DNA of 64,000 nucleotides. Source: Nostoc sp. FACHB-280. GTDB taxonomy: Bacteria; Cyanobacteriota; Cyanobacteriia; Cyanobacteriales; Nostocaceae. Shown one piece after another: positions 17,992 through 26,717 of this stretch (position 1 is the first letter of the stretch; every line of letters starts with the position of its first letter). The translations under genes and the position numbers were made by a program. The notes under the pieces are model-generated. The model was given only the letters and a program-made list of their open reading frames with translations. It did no database searches and was not told where the DNA came from. The stretch covers positions 124,001 to 188,000 of the forward strand of contig NZ_JACJSD010000009.1 of assembly GCF_014697615.1 (NCBI RefSeq), read 5' to 3'.

Positions 17992-18702
17992 CTAACAAGC
18001 GCCACTTTTACTCAATACCACCCAGATGGTTTTAAATATCAACATCAAGTCATAAACTATCGACCACTTGCGCTGATAATCAACATCCATTTTGACGATA
18101 GTTTCAAAATCTTTAATAGTAGAACGACCATTAACTTGCCATTCTCCTGTCATTCCTGGCTTAACCCGTAACCTTTCCCAGTGGTGGGGTGCATAGTGGA
18201 TGACTTCATCGGGTGTAGGGGGACGTGTGCCAACTAAACTCATTTCGCCCTTCAGCACATTCCAAAACTGGGGAAATTCATCTAAGCTGGTACGACGCAA
18301 GAATTTACCAACGGGAGTAATACGAGGGTCGTCAACAGCTTTAAAAATGTGGCCTTGGGCTTGATTTTTTACTAGATGCTTAATTTGTTCAGCATTTACT
18401 ACCATCGACCGAAATTTCCAGATACGGAAAGGTTTACCATTAATTCCACAGCGAATTTGCGAATAAAATATCGGGCCGGGATTAGTAATTTTGGTAATAA
18501 TTGCTATGGGAATTGTCAACATCGCTGTAATGATGAGTCCCACAATAGCCCCTAAAATGTCAATGAATCTTTTTGTCAGGCTGGAGGTTGATTGGTGTAA
18601 AGGCTGTGAGACAACATTAGCGGCTGAATATTTATCAGTAAAAGCTAACGCATCCACAGTGTAACCGCCTGTGTGAGAAGGAAAAGTTGGTAGTGACACC
18701 AT
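17992..18702 (-). CDS. Priming sugar transferase, second copy
   Basis: 236 residues. The bacterial sugar transferase domain starts at KRFIDILGAIVGL with one membrane helix (about 45-70), then GPIFYSQIRCGINGKPFRIWKFRSM, LDEFPQFWNVLKGEMSLVGTRPPTPDEV, and GMTGEWQVNGR. It has the same activity class as the enzyme at 12.4-13.2 kb, but it lacks the long multi-TM N-terminal region of WbaP/WcaJ proteins. Stop codons of this gene and the ABC permease are 5 bp apart. It probably initiates a different exopolysaccharide. Confidence 0.88.
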   Translation of the reverse strand: MVSLPTFPSHTGGYTVDALAFTDKYSAANVVSQPLHQSTSSLTKRFIDILGAIVGLIITAMLTIPIAIITKITNPGPIFYSQIRCGINGKPFRIWKFRSMVVNAEQIKHLVKNQAQGHIFKAVDDPRITPVGKFLRRTSLDEFPQFWNVLKGEMSLVGTRPPTPDEVIHYAPHHWERLRVKPGMTGEWQVNGRSTIKDFETIVKMDVDYQRKWSIVYDLMLIFKTIWVVLSKSGAC

Positions 18703-18871
18703 AAAGATTTGAAGTTAATCAGGGTATCTTAAAATTTGGCTACTTTCATACTGAGTGATAATATAAACAAAAATTGCACTAGTAATGAACTTCCCTTACA
18801 AAATTTACCCAATCTTTGAATTCACAAGAGGATTGTAAAATTTACGTGTTGAATGTATAAAGTAAATCCAG

Positions 18872-21391
18872 TTACAAGACGATTAACACCCACATACTAG
18901 CTGCAAATCCAATAGTTGCGAGATGTTGCCATAAGAGCGATCGCAGTGGTTGGCGTGCTATTTTTTGGGTGAGTACTATGGTTAACAAGGTAGAAATAAT
19001 TAAAGTAAAACCTTGCAAAAAGCTGATAACTGCTGGATGTGCTATCATTACAGGCAAATGTTCGCTATTTAACCCAAAAGTTGCTAAGGTTACAGGTAAA
19101 ATTTTTCCACCTTCTGCCAAACCCAAGTGCAGATAGTGGGCTAAGTTGCCTCCCAACACCAAGGGTAAGTAGCCGTATGCAAGTTCCTTGAATGATTTCG
19201 GCTTGCGTTGAAAATTGAATAGTTGTATGACAAAATAAGCAGCCCCAGCCACAGCCACAGGGAAAATTAAAGCAAATAACGATAAACCTAAATGCTGCCA
19301 AAATTGATTTAAATCTAGATGCAGTCCCAACCATGATTGCAATTCTGGTAAACGATGCAGATATACACCACCCAAAAGTAAAAACAATAATGCCACTTCA
19401 TACTGGCGTGGTGCATGAGTCGTCCACAATTCAATTCCAGGGGGACGTAAGTTAAACTCAACAGAACGATGGGGACAGGCTTTTAAACAAGTCATACACA
19501 AAACACAATCTCGGTTATCTTCTAGCTGGGCGGGATGGGAATATAAAGGACAGCCATTGGTTTCCATCCCTTCGCCTTTTTGCGGCCCGCCTTTGTAACA
19601 TTGATAAGTAGTACAGGTTGCTGAACAAATGCCTTGTTGTGCGCGTAGTTCTGTCATGGAAAGTTTGGCAAATAAACCATTCATCCCACCAATAGGACAG
19701 AGATAGCGACACCAAAACCGCCGTTCAAATATGGCGGAGAAAATCATTGCCCCGGCTGTAATTAATAACAGCAAACAGGCAGATAGGTAAGCTGTATTTT
19801 CTAAATGCCAGAGTTCTTCCCACAGGAAGATTAAGGTAAATAAGCCAAATAAAAACCATCCACCCCATTTTTCGGCAGTTTCTCGCGGCCAGCGTTTGAG
19901 TTGGCGAGGGAATAACCACAGAGATAATTTTTGAGTAATTTCGCCGTAAATCATGAAGGGGCAAACGGCACACCAGACGCGACCAAGAAAGGGAAAAATT
20001 AGTAAAAAGAAAGGCCACCACCAAGCCCAAAATAAATTTAAAGCAAAATTGCGATCGCGGGTTTGCGGCCCCAAAAATAAGATCATAATAATGATCGGAA
20101 AAGCAATCACCGTAAAGCCATAGTTGATTTTGTCAGGCCACCAGTCACTGCGGAGAAATTTTCGCAACCCAGAATAAGTATTTAATAAGTTGACGCGAAA
20201 TTCTTTTTTCTTGGTTTGGGCTGACCAAAAAATTTCTTCGGTTAATTCCTGTCTTTCTCCGGCTTGAACAATTGCCCGTTCTACTAAATTTTTCAATTCC
20301 TTGAGATTGCCAGGAAAATCATAGGACTGCAAGCGGCGTAAAGCTTCTGGGGTAATATGCGGTTTCGCCAGTCCACGCGATCGCACATACAGGCTAGTGT
20401 AATATTCTACCTGGGCTTTAATATCAGCCTTCCGCACCCGCAATGGCGGGACTTTAATGACACGACCAACACAACGTTCGATTTTAGATTCAGTTTTTTC
20501 CGAAACAATCAAAATTCGCGCTGCACTGGTGCGGGGTGCAGTTGCTATTTCACCATCACGACTTACTGGGGTGTAAGTACCTGTTTTGATGAATTGCACC
20601 ATTGCGGGTAATAATTCTGGGGGCAGTTCTTGAATATTATTGAGTACTAAAGTGCCTTCCCCCAGCCATTCTAAAAGCCCTGGTCTACCGCCAGCCCTGC
20701 CGAATAAATCGACACCACTTGTTTGGAGAATGCCACAATTAATTTTAATCATGGGTTCGCGGCGTTGAGGCGAACCGTAGTGAATCAAAGCGGCAATATT
20801 ATCTTTTTCTAACCCTGGTTCGCCAAAGATTTCTGTGGACTTGCGGTCAGATGCGGCTTCTCGTATTTGTTCCCGCAACCGGACTGCATAGCGACTCGTC
20901 CCCACAATACCCCGTTGGGCTTTTGTGACTAAATAAGGACGTAAAGCCACAGAACGTTCTTGTGCGTAAGTTAAAGCTGATGTAACTTGGGCTAATTCTT
21001 GGGCTAAAGAGCGAGATAATGCTTGGGTAATTTCGGGATATTGGCTGGCTAAAGCACGAAACTCAGCCGCAGGAATTACCCAGACATGGCATTCTGTGAG
21101 GGAAATAATTGTCGATGGTGTTAATTCATCTAATAGTAGTTGTCGCAGGTTAATAACTGCCCCTGGTAGAAAGCCACAAGCAAAGTTATTTTTATTACTG
21201 GTATCGCTTTCAATTTGCCCATCTTTGAGGATGTAGAGTGCGGCTGGCGGAGTACCTGCGTTGACTAAGTAACTACCTTGAGGTATCGTTTGCAATTCTA
21301 AAACTTGGGCGATCGCATTCAACGCCGCCGATGAGAGAATTCCTAAAGTGGTACGTTCTTGTAGCCAAATGACTGTTTCTTGTAATGTCAT
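18872..21391 (-). CDS. CNMP-sensor / sigma54-type AAA / membrane polyferredoxin fusion
   Basis: 839 residues in three modules. Residues 15-140 are a cyclic-nucleotide-binding-type (CNMP) domain (SYLVNAGTPPAALYILKDGQIE). Residues 160-390 are a sigma54-activator-like AAA domain, recognisable from ELPPELLPAMVQFIKTGTY, VPPLRVRKADIKAQVEYY and YDFPGNLKELKNLVERA. Its Walker A is degenerate (FGEPGLEKDN) and the GAFTGA loop that touches sigma54 is missing: DLFGRAGGRPG stands there. From about 415 comes a NapH/NosR-like membrane part with CAVCP (about 480), CRYLCP (about 562), a Cys-rich stretch near 590 and CVLCMTCLKACP (about 635), then C-terminal helices. I infer redox or electron-transfer sensing, not transcription activation. 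Cyanobacteria lack sigma54. Confidence 0.83.
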   Translation of the reverse strand: MTLQETVIWLQERTTLGILSSAALNAIAQVLELQTIPQGSYLVNAGTPPAALYILKDGQIESDTSNKNNFACGFLPGAVINLRQLLLDELTPSTIISLTECHVWVIPAAEFRALASQYPEITQALSRSLAQELAQVTSALTYAQERSVALRPYLVTKAQRGIVGTSRYAVRLREQIREAASDRKSTEIFGEPGLEKDNIAALIHYGSPQRREPMIKINCGILQTSGVDLFGRAGGRPGLLEWLGEGTLVLNNIQELPPELLPAMVQFIKTGTYTPVSRDGEIATAPRTSAARILIVSEKTESKIERCVGRVIKVPPLRVRKADIKAQVEYYTSLYVRSRGLAKPHITPEALRRLQSYDFPGNLKELKNLVERAIVQAGERQELTEEIFWSAQTKKKEFRVNLLNTYSGLRKFLRSDWWPDKINYGFTVIAFPIIIMILFLGPQTRDRNFALNLFWAWWWPFFLLIFPFLGRVWCAVCPFMIYGEITQKLSLWLFPRQLKRWPRETAEKWGGWFLFGLFTLIFLWEELWHLENTAYLSACLLLLITAGAMIFSAIFERRFWCRYLCPIGGMNGLFAKLSMTELRAQQGICSATCTTYQCYKGGPQKGEGMETNGCPLYSHPAQLEDNRDCVLCMTCLKACPHRSVEFNLRPPGIELWTTHAPRQYEVALLFLLLGGVYLHRLPELQSWLGLHLDLNQFWQHLGLSLFALIFPVAVAGAAYFVIQLFNFQRKPKSFKELAYGYLPLVLGGNLAHYLHLGLAEGGKILPVTLATFGLNSEHLPVMIAHPAVISFLQGFTLIISTLLTIVLTQKIARQPLRSLLWQHLATIGFAASMWVLIVL

Positions 21392-21422
21392 TGTGGGTTT
21401 TCCGTATATGAGAGGCTGCTGT

Positions 21423-21512
21423 ATGAGTTGGTCTGATGTGCCTAATCTTTGGGTTCCCTTGGCGCTTTTGGGATTAATTATCTTGGCGGCAATGTTTTTT
21501 AGTCGTAGCTAG
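21423..21512 (+). CDS. Candidate 29-residue single-span membrane peptide
   Basis: ATG at 21423, AGAGG seven bases upstream, stop TAG at 21510. The product starts MSWSDVPNLW, continues with a hydrophobic helix (VPLALLGLIILAAMFF) and ends SRS. Size and form match the tiny subunits of cyanobacterial thylakoid complexes, but I cannot match it to a named Psb, Pet, Psa or Ndh subunit. It is divergent from the polyferredoxin fusion gene, the starts being 31 bp apart. Confidence 0.5.
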   Translation: MSWSDVPNLWVPLALLGLIILAAMFFSRS

Positions 21513-21544
21513 AATTATAGGCGATCGCATAATTTTCACATCAA

Positions 21545-21562
21545 TGTGATAACACTGTCACA
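21545..21562. promoter_or_regulatory. Palindrome TGTGA-N8-TCACA
   Basis: The site TGTGATAACACTGTCACA lies between the micropeptide gene and the following spacer. The half-sites match CRP (TGTGA/TCACA), but CRP needs N6, not N8. It may be an operator of another CRP/FNR-family protein or chance. Confidence 0.25.
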
Positions 21563-21812
21563 TCTCGTTGCTAATTTAATATCTAAGTAAACAAACAGTT
21601 TGCTCCTCACACCATACCGTCTGCCCTTTTGCTGTTTTATAGCACTGGGGCTTATTTAATCCAAAAGTATGCAATTCCTAGCAGTGTCAGTATATACATA
21701 CATTAGCAATCAGCTAGATTATTTCTCTATCTAATGGAGGAATAAATATACCTAAAATAAGTACTAAATAAGATACTATTCCGATCACCTGACGAACTAC
21801 AACTTTTAATCT

Positions 21813-21846
21813 TCTCGTTGCTTTTTGGTAACGAGAGATTTTTTTT
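21813..21846 (+). terminator. Rho-independent terminator in a 420-bp spacer
   Basis: TCTCGTT pairs with AACGAGA around a 10-base loop and is followed by a run of T. It could end a transcript of the micropeptide gene or of an unannotated small RNA between 21513 and 21810. The rest of the spacer (to 21932) holds GTTACAGG-type tandem repeats at 21851-21888. Confidence 0.6.
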
Positions 21847-21932
21847 ATAGGAGGTTAGAGGTTACAGGTGATAGGTTACAGGTTATAAAGTTACTAAATC
21901 ATACTCTTTTCTACTTCCTACTCCATAGATTA

Positions 21933-22796
21933 TTAAGGATTACAGTACATACATTGGGCTGGGTCTGCAAATTCTTTACCATGAGGAAATGATTTTTCTT
22001 GTTTAAACCCACATTTTTGGCATTGATAAATTACAGAAAGTGTCAAACTAGTGGGCATAGAACACATTTCACATGGAAGTCCGGCGATTTTTTCGGTTAT
22101 AGCAAAACCGGGTGCTGAACATTGGGGACATAGGCTTTTAATTTTGGTTAGTAAATTTAATGTTGCTTTTTCAATATTGTTCATTCGGGTTGGGTTATAC
22201 AGCGCCCGCATATCTGTTTCTAAATTCACCTGACCATTAACAGAATTATTGAGGGCGATTGTGATGGTTTCTTGGAGTTTTGCTGCTGTAATAATACCTT
22301 TAAATATTTCGCGGCAATTATTCGCCTTATCTTCCCAAGAGACGACCAGACCATGTTCAGGAAAACCAATTTTTTGAGCAAAATTTTCTGCTTCTTGGAG
22401 ACTTGCAACTGTTTGATGATTAAAGTTAGTTTCTATAGAAAATTCTTCCCCAATAATTTCTATTTCGTTTTCTTTATCTAATAAAAGTACGACTTCGCGG
22501 TTAGAATAAATATAAGGTACCATTGGATGAGGGACAAAACTACCTTCACTGGCGATCGCTATAGTTTCACCTGTTAATTTTAAGGCTGTTTCTGCTTTTA
22601 ACTTAGCGGCTGCGATTTGAGTTCCAGGGCGTTTAATTTCTCTAGTAAATGTGCCAAAATCATCAGTGTTAAAATTAGATGGCACAATCGTTTTAAGATT
22701 TAATTCTTGTTCTATTAAGGGAGCAATTACTTTTTCTTTGTGGTGCATTGTTGCAATTACACCCACTCGGTTATTAAATAATTGCTGAATTTGCAT
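21933..22796 (-). CDS. DUF6671-like protein with zinc-ribbon C-terminus
   Basis: 287 residues; GGAG lies 11 bases before the ATG. The N-terminal half (VGVIATMHHKEKVIAPLIEQEL ... FGTFTREIKRPGTQIAAAKLKAE ... IASEGSFVPHP) is a conserved unknown domain. The C-terminal part has CPQC, CEMC, CQKC and CMYC pairs, which would form two zinc ribbons. No membrane segment is visible. The biochemical role is unknown. It is followed by two membrane-protein genes' upstream neighbours on the same strand (it is the last gene of a possible three-gene run). Confidence 0.65.
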   Translation of the reverse strand: MQIQQLFNNRVGVIATMHHKEKVIAPLIEQELNLKTIVPSNFNTDDFGTFTREIKRPGTQIAAAKLKAETALKLTGETIAIASEGSFVPHPMVPYIYSNREVVLLLDKENEIEIIGEEFSIETNFNHQTVASLQEAENFAQKIGFPEHGLVVSWEDKANNCREIFKGIITAAKLQETITIALNNSVNGQVNLETDMRALYNPTRMNNIEKATLNLLTKIKSLCPQCSAPGFAITEKIAGLPCEMCSMPTSLTLSVIYQCQKCGFKQEKSFPHGKEFADPAQCMYCNP

Positions 22797-22819
22797 TGTT
22801 GTGATTATCTCCTTTGCTG

Positions 22820-23326
22820 TTAATCGTTAGTGGCTGATGTGATAATACTAATACCACCATCAGATTCCATATAAGCAAACTTCACCTCAGTTAAAAATTC
22901 TACACCTTGCTGACGTAATTTACTCATCAACTCATCTTCTGTAATCAAGGCTTTGTCTAAATGTCGGGAAATCATTTGTCCATTTTTCACCAACAGTAGA
23001 GGTGGAGGATTGAGAAAACGCTGGAACTTGGGCAATTTATAGCCCAACCAGTTAAGAAAATAACTCCAAAAAATTACTGTGCCTACTAAAATACCACCTT
23101 CGGTAATTGATGTGTAGTGACTTGCCATTGCATTTTGGGCTGCTTCGGCAAATAAGACCACTACTAATAAATCGGTGATTCCTAGAGTTCCCATTTGCCG
23201 ACTCGGAAGAAAGCGTAAAACAGCAAATAACGCTAGGTAAACTAGAGAACCCCGAATAAATAATTCTAAAATACTAATACTAGGAACGAAAATTGCTTGC
23301 CAATCAATATATAACCATTTATCCAT
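22820..23326 (-). CDS. DUF421/YetF-like membrane protein
   Basis: 168 residues. Three membrane helices occupy residues 15-110 (LFIRGSLVYLALFAVLRFL, DLLVVVLFAEAAQNAM, GILVGTVIFWSYFLNWL), followed by the soluble DUF421 domain: PPPLLLVKNGQMISRHLDKALITEDELMSKLRQQGV. The family is widespread and uncharacterised, linked in Bacillus to spore and envelope proteins. It lies 29 bp downstream of the YihY gene and 23 bp upstream of the DUF6671 gene, which suggests an operon. Confidence 0.83.
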   Translation of the reverse strand: MDKWLYIDWQAIFVPSISILELFIRGSLVYLALFAVLRFLPSRQMGTLGITDLLVVVLFAEAAQNAMASHYTSITEGGILVGTVIFWSYFLNWLGYKLPKFQRFLNPPPLLLVKNGQMISRHLDKALITEDELMSKLRQQGVEFLTEVKFAYMESDGGISIITSATND

Positions 23327-23355
23327 ATTAATGTCTTTGCTTTTGTGAAAATAAC

Positions 23356-24270
23356 TTATTTGCGATCGCTATTCATTCGCTTAGATTGACCATTCTGATT
23401 CATGGGGATGGCATGACGTGTGGGGCGAATCCCACTGCCGTATCTTCTAGCATAAACTTGGGTAAATTCTGCGCCAAAAAATAGAATTTGAGCAGCATAA
23501 TAAACCCAGGCAAGAATAACTACTAAAGAACCAGCAGCACCATAAGTAGAACCAAAACTACTATTACCGAGATATTGCCCTAATAAATATCTGCCTAAAG
23601 AAAATAATAAAGATGTAATCACAGCGCCTATCAAAACATCATTCCAAGTAATTTTGACATCAGGTAAAACTTTGAAAATGAGTCCAAATAGGAGTGTAGT
23701 AATCACAAAAGACAGTATAAAGTTAAGGAATTGCCAAATAAAATCTACACCAGGAAGTAAACTACTAAAATAACCAACTATTGCTGTTAAAACTGTACTA
23801 ATTACAAGTGTGACGAGGAGTAAAAAACCAACACCTAAAATCATGGCAAAAGATAAAGCACGCTGACGCACAACATTTTTTACGCCACGTCCAGGTTTCG
23901 GTTTAACTTCCCAAATTGTATTCAGGGCATCTTGTAATTCTGTAAATAAACCTGTTGCACCTAAAAGTAAAAGTAAAATACTAATAACTGATGCGATCGC
24001 ACCTGTTTTTGGTTGACTAGCATTTCTGATGGCAATTTCGATAAACTCGGCTCCATCTGGCCCGACTAAACCTTGAATTTGCCGGACAATTTCACCTCTG
24101 GCAGCATCTTCACCAAACACTGCACCAGCGATCGCAATTACAATAATCAGCAACGGTGCGATGGAAAAAATTGTGTAATAAGCTAATGCTGCTGCTAACC
24201 GTGAAGCTTTATCTTCACTCCATTCCTGAAAAGTTTCTTGAAACAGCCCCACAATTGCTGAAAAATTCAT
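23356..24270 (-). CDS. YihY/BrkB family inner-membrane protein
   Basis: 304 residues with six predicted helices. ALAYYTIFSIAPLLIIVIAIAGAVFG and the C-terminal STYGAAGSLVVILAWVYYAAQILFFGAEFTQVYARR block are the family hallmarks. The family was once called ribonuclease BN in error; its members are polytopic proteins of uncertain transport or envelope role. The first gene of the apparent YihY-DUF421-DUF6671 run. The C-terminal tail is basic. Confidence 0.9.
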   Translation of the reverse strand: MNFSAIVGLFQETFQEWSEDKASRLAAALAYYTIFSIAPLLIIVIAIAGAVFGEDAARGEIVRQIQGLVGPDGAEFIEIAIRNASQPKTGAIASVISILLLLLGATGLFTELQDALNTIWEVKPKPGRGVKNVVRQRALSFAMILGVGFLLLVTLVISTVLTAIVGYFSSLLPGVDFIWQFLNFILSFVITTLLFGLIFKVLPDVKITWNDVLIGAVITSLLFSLGRYLLGQYLGNSSFGSTYGAAGSLVVILAWVYYAAQILFFGAEFTQVYARRYGSGIRPTRHAIPMNQNGQSKRMNSDRK

Positions 24271-24388
24271 TTACCTAGTCTCCTTGCTGGAGGATATCGC
24301 TTTCTCCCTTGATATATTTGATAATGATTTGTGAAATTGTGACATCTTCCTCAAGAGGTTTGTGCAGCTTCCTGAAGACATAAAAAAA

Positions 24389-24533
24389 GGCAGGAGGCAG
24401 GGGGCAGGAGGCAGAATGAAGAGTCTTACTATTCTTAGCATTCAAGCTTTGAAATTGTCCTAACATCTCTGGCTACCGCTATAAATGGCAATTCCCTCCC
24501 CTCCTGCCTCCTGCCTTTGTCCCCCTGCCTTCT
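24389..24533. repeat. Pair of inverted 7-bp tandem repeats
   Basis: GGCAGGAGGCAGGGGGCAGG at 24389-24414 and its complement type (CTCCTGCCTCCTGCC, CCCCCTGCC) at 24497-24530 flank an 80-bp AT-rich centre. Together they could fold into a long hairpin between the YihY and YifB genes. Confidence 0.75.
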
Positions 24534-26062
24534 TACAGCATTCTATCGATGGTGCGATATTGAATGGCTTCGGCGACATGATGGGCTTGTAAATCATCAT
24601 CTCCGGCTAAATCTGCGATGGTGCGGGCAACTTTGAGAATGCGATCGCTTGCCCTAGCGGATAAACCTAATTTATTGATGGCAGCTTCTAATAAAGAACG
24701 ACTGGCATCATCTAACTTACACCATTGTTGCAGATGTCGGCTTTGCATTTGAGCATTACACCGCAGACTTGTTTCGGTTTGAAAGCGGTTAATACTGCGA
24801 TCGCGTGCTTGTTGTACTCTTTCCCTGACAGACTTTGATGATTCTCCTGTGGGTTGTTGGGTAATTTCCTCTGGTTTTAAGCGATTCACTGCTACTTGCA
24901 AATCAATTCTATCCATCAACGGCCCAGAAAGTTTCGCCCAATATTGTTCTCGTTGCCTGGGCGAACAGGTACACTGTTGAATCGTGTCGCCGTAGTAACC
25001 GCAAGGACAAGGATTGGTACTCGCCACTAAAGTAAATTGTGCGGGAAAAACAACAGATTGTCTTGTGCGGGAAATAGTCACAAAACCATCTTCTAAAGGC
25101 TGACGCAAAAATTCTAAAACATCCCGTTTAAACTCGGTGAGTTCATCCAAAAAAAGAATCCCTCTGTGAGATAAAGAGATTTCCCCAGGACGGGGAAAAC
25201 TTCCACCACCCACCAAAGAAGGGCCGGAAGCGGAATGGTGGGGACTGCGAAAAGGCCGATCTCGCACTAAAGAACCACGATTTTTCAATAAGCCAGCGAC
25301 AGAGTGAATCCGGGTAACTTCCAAGGCTTCCGAAAATTCTAACGGTGGCAAAATTCCTGACAAGCGTCTGGCTAACATTGTTTTACCACTACCTGGGGGG
25401 CCGACAAATATAAGGTTATGCCCGCCAGCCGCCGCAATTTCTAAAGCCCGTCGTCCATGAGCTTGCCCTTTAACATCGTGCAGATCAGCGATCGTATAAG
25501 GTACTTGTACCATATCTGCCACATTATTGATCTGCACAGGTTGATAACGTCCAGGATTATTTAATAAATCCACCACCTCCGATATACTTTTACAACCATA
25601 AACAGCTAATCCTTCTACTACAGCCGCCTCTTGGGCATTATCAGCAGGCACAACTAAACCGGCAATTCCCATTTTTTGGGCAGTCGCAGCAATAGGTAAA
25701 ACCCCAGCCACAGGGCGCAAACTCCCGTCCAGGGAAACCTCACCCAAAAATAAATAATCTCCCAATAAATCAGCATTCATTTGCTCAGAAGCCGCTAAAA
25801 TTCCCACACTAATCGGTAAATCAAAACAAGGGCCTTCCTTACGTAAATCTGCGGGAGTCAGATTAATCACAATTTTCCGCATGGGAAAGGCAAAACCAGC
25901 ATTTTTTAAAGTCGCCTTCACCCTTTCTTTCGATTCCTGCACCGCGCTATCTGGCAAGCCTAAAACAATAATACTTGGCAGTCCGCCTGAGACATCAACT
26001 TCTACTCCTACTTTTACAGCATCGATGCCAACAATTGATGCACTCCAGACTCTAGCAAGCAT
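24533..26062 (-). CDS. YifB/ComM family Mg-chelatase-like AAA+ ATPase
   Basis: 509 residues. The N-terminal ChlI-type domain (VDVSGGLPSIIVLGLPDSAVQESKERV), central AAA+ module with Walker A GPPGSGKTM (about 220), ILFLDELTEF and VASTNPCPCGYYGD, and the C-terminal Mg-chelatase helical domain LSARASDRILKVARTIADLAG are present. ComM is a hexameric helicase that promotes branch migration during natural transformation, and many cyanobacteria are transformable, so that role is plausible here. No other competence gene lies next to it. Confidence 0.92.
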   Translation of the reverse strand: MLARVWSASIVGIDAVKVGVEVDVSGGLPSIIVLGLPDSAVQESKERVKATLKNAGFAFPMRKIVINLTPADLRKEGPCFDLPISVGILAASEQMNADLLGDYLFLGEVSLDGSLRPVAGVLPIAATAQKMGIAGLVVPADNAQEAAVVEGLAVYGCKSISEVVDLLNNPGRYQPVQINNVADMVQVPYTIADLHDVKGQAHGRRALEIAAAGGHNLIFVGPPGSGKTMLARRLSGILPPLEFSEALEVTRIHSVAGLLKNRGSLVRDRPFRSPHHSASGPSLVGGGSFPRPGEISLSHRGILFLDELTEFKRDVLEFLRQPLEDGFVTISRTRQSVVFPAQFTLVASTNPCPCGYYGDTIQQCTCSPRQREQYWAKLSGPLMDRIDLQVAVNRLKPEEITQQPTGESSKSVRERVQQARDRSINRFQTETSLRCNAQMQSRHLQQWCKLDDASRSLLEAAINKLGLSARASDRILKVARTIADLAGDDDLQAHHVAEAIQYRTIDRML

Positions 26063-26139
26063 TATCTTAATCCTTAGTCATTAGTCATGCGTCCGTCTTA
26101 TCATTAACAATTGGCAAATGACAAATCACGCAATCACCA

Positions 26140-26487
26140 ATGACCAATCAAGACACAATTTTTAGTAAGATTATTCGGCGGGAAATTCCGGCCAATATCG
26201 TTTATGAGGATGATTTAGCTTTAGCATTTACAGATGTTAATCCCCAAGCGCCAGTTCATATCCTCGTAATTCCCAAAAAACCCATAGCGAAATTAGCTGA
26301 GGCCGAAACTGAAGATGCAGCTTTGTTAGGACATCTATTATTAACAGCCAAGCGTGTAGCCGCCGAAGCTGGTTTAACCAATGGTTATCGCGTTGTCATC
26401 AATACCGATGCTGATGCTGGTCAAACTGTCTTCCATTTACATTTGCATATTCTAGGCGGCAGAGCAATGGCTTGGCCTCCTGGTTAA
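26140..26487 (+). CDS. HIT (histidine triad) family hydrolase
   Basis: 115 residues. The N-terminal [43 protein letters not shown] is the HinT pattern, and the triad His-x-His-x-His appears as [11 protein letters not shown] near the C-terminus. HinT proteins hydrolyse nucleoside phosphoramidates and AMP-lysine. It is divergent from the YifB gene (78 bp) and followed by a spacer with TTTAGGGG-type 7-mers (26505-26570). Confidence 0.93.
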   Translation: MTNQDTIFSKIIRREIPANIVYEDDLALAFTDVNPQAPVHILVIPKKPIAKLAEAETEDAALLGHLLLTAKRVAAEAGLTNGYRVVINTDADAGQTVFHLHLHILGGRAMAWPPG

Positions 26488-26717
26488 TGTTTTCAATTGG
26501 GATGAGGGTTTAAGGGTTTAGGGGTGTAAGGGTTTTTGTTCACCTAGACCCCTTAACCCAAACCTGGACTTTTGAAACTATCTTTTGTATGTAAATCATC
26601 TCTGTGCGTACCGTTAATCAATATCTAGTTGGTGGGAATACTAACAAAGTCCAGACAAGTTCTGCACTGCTTGTTGATCAAAAGCAAAAACCAACTTGTG
26701 CTATGAGGTACGTTTAG

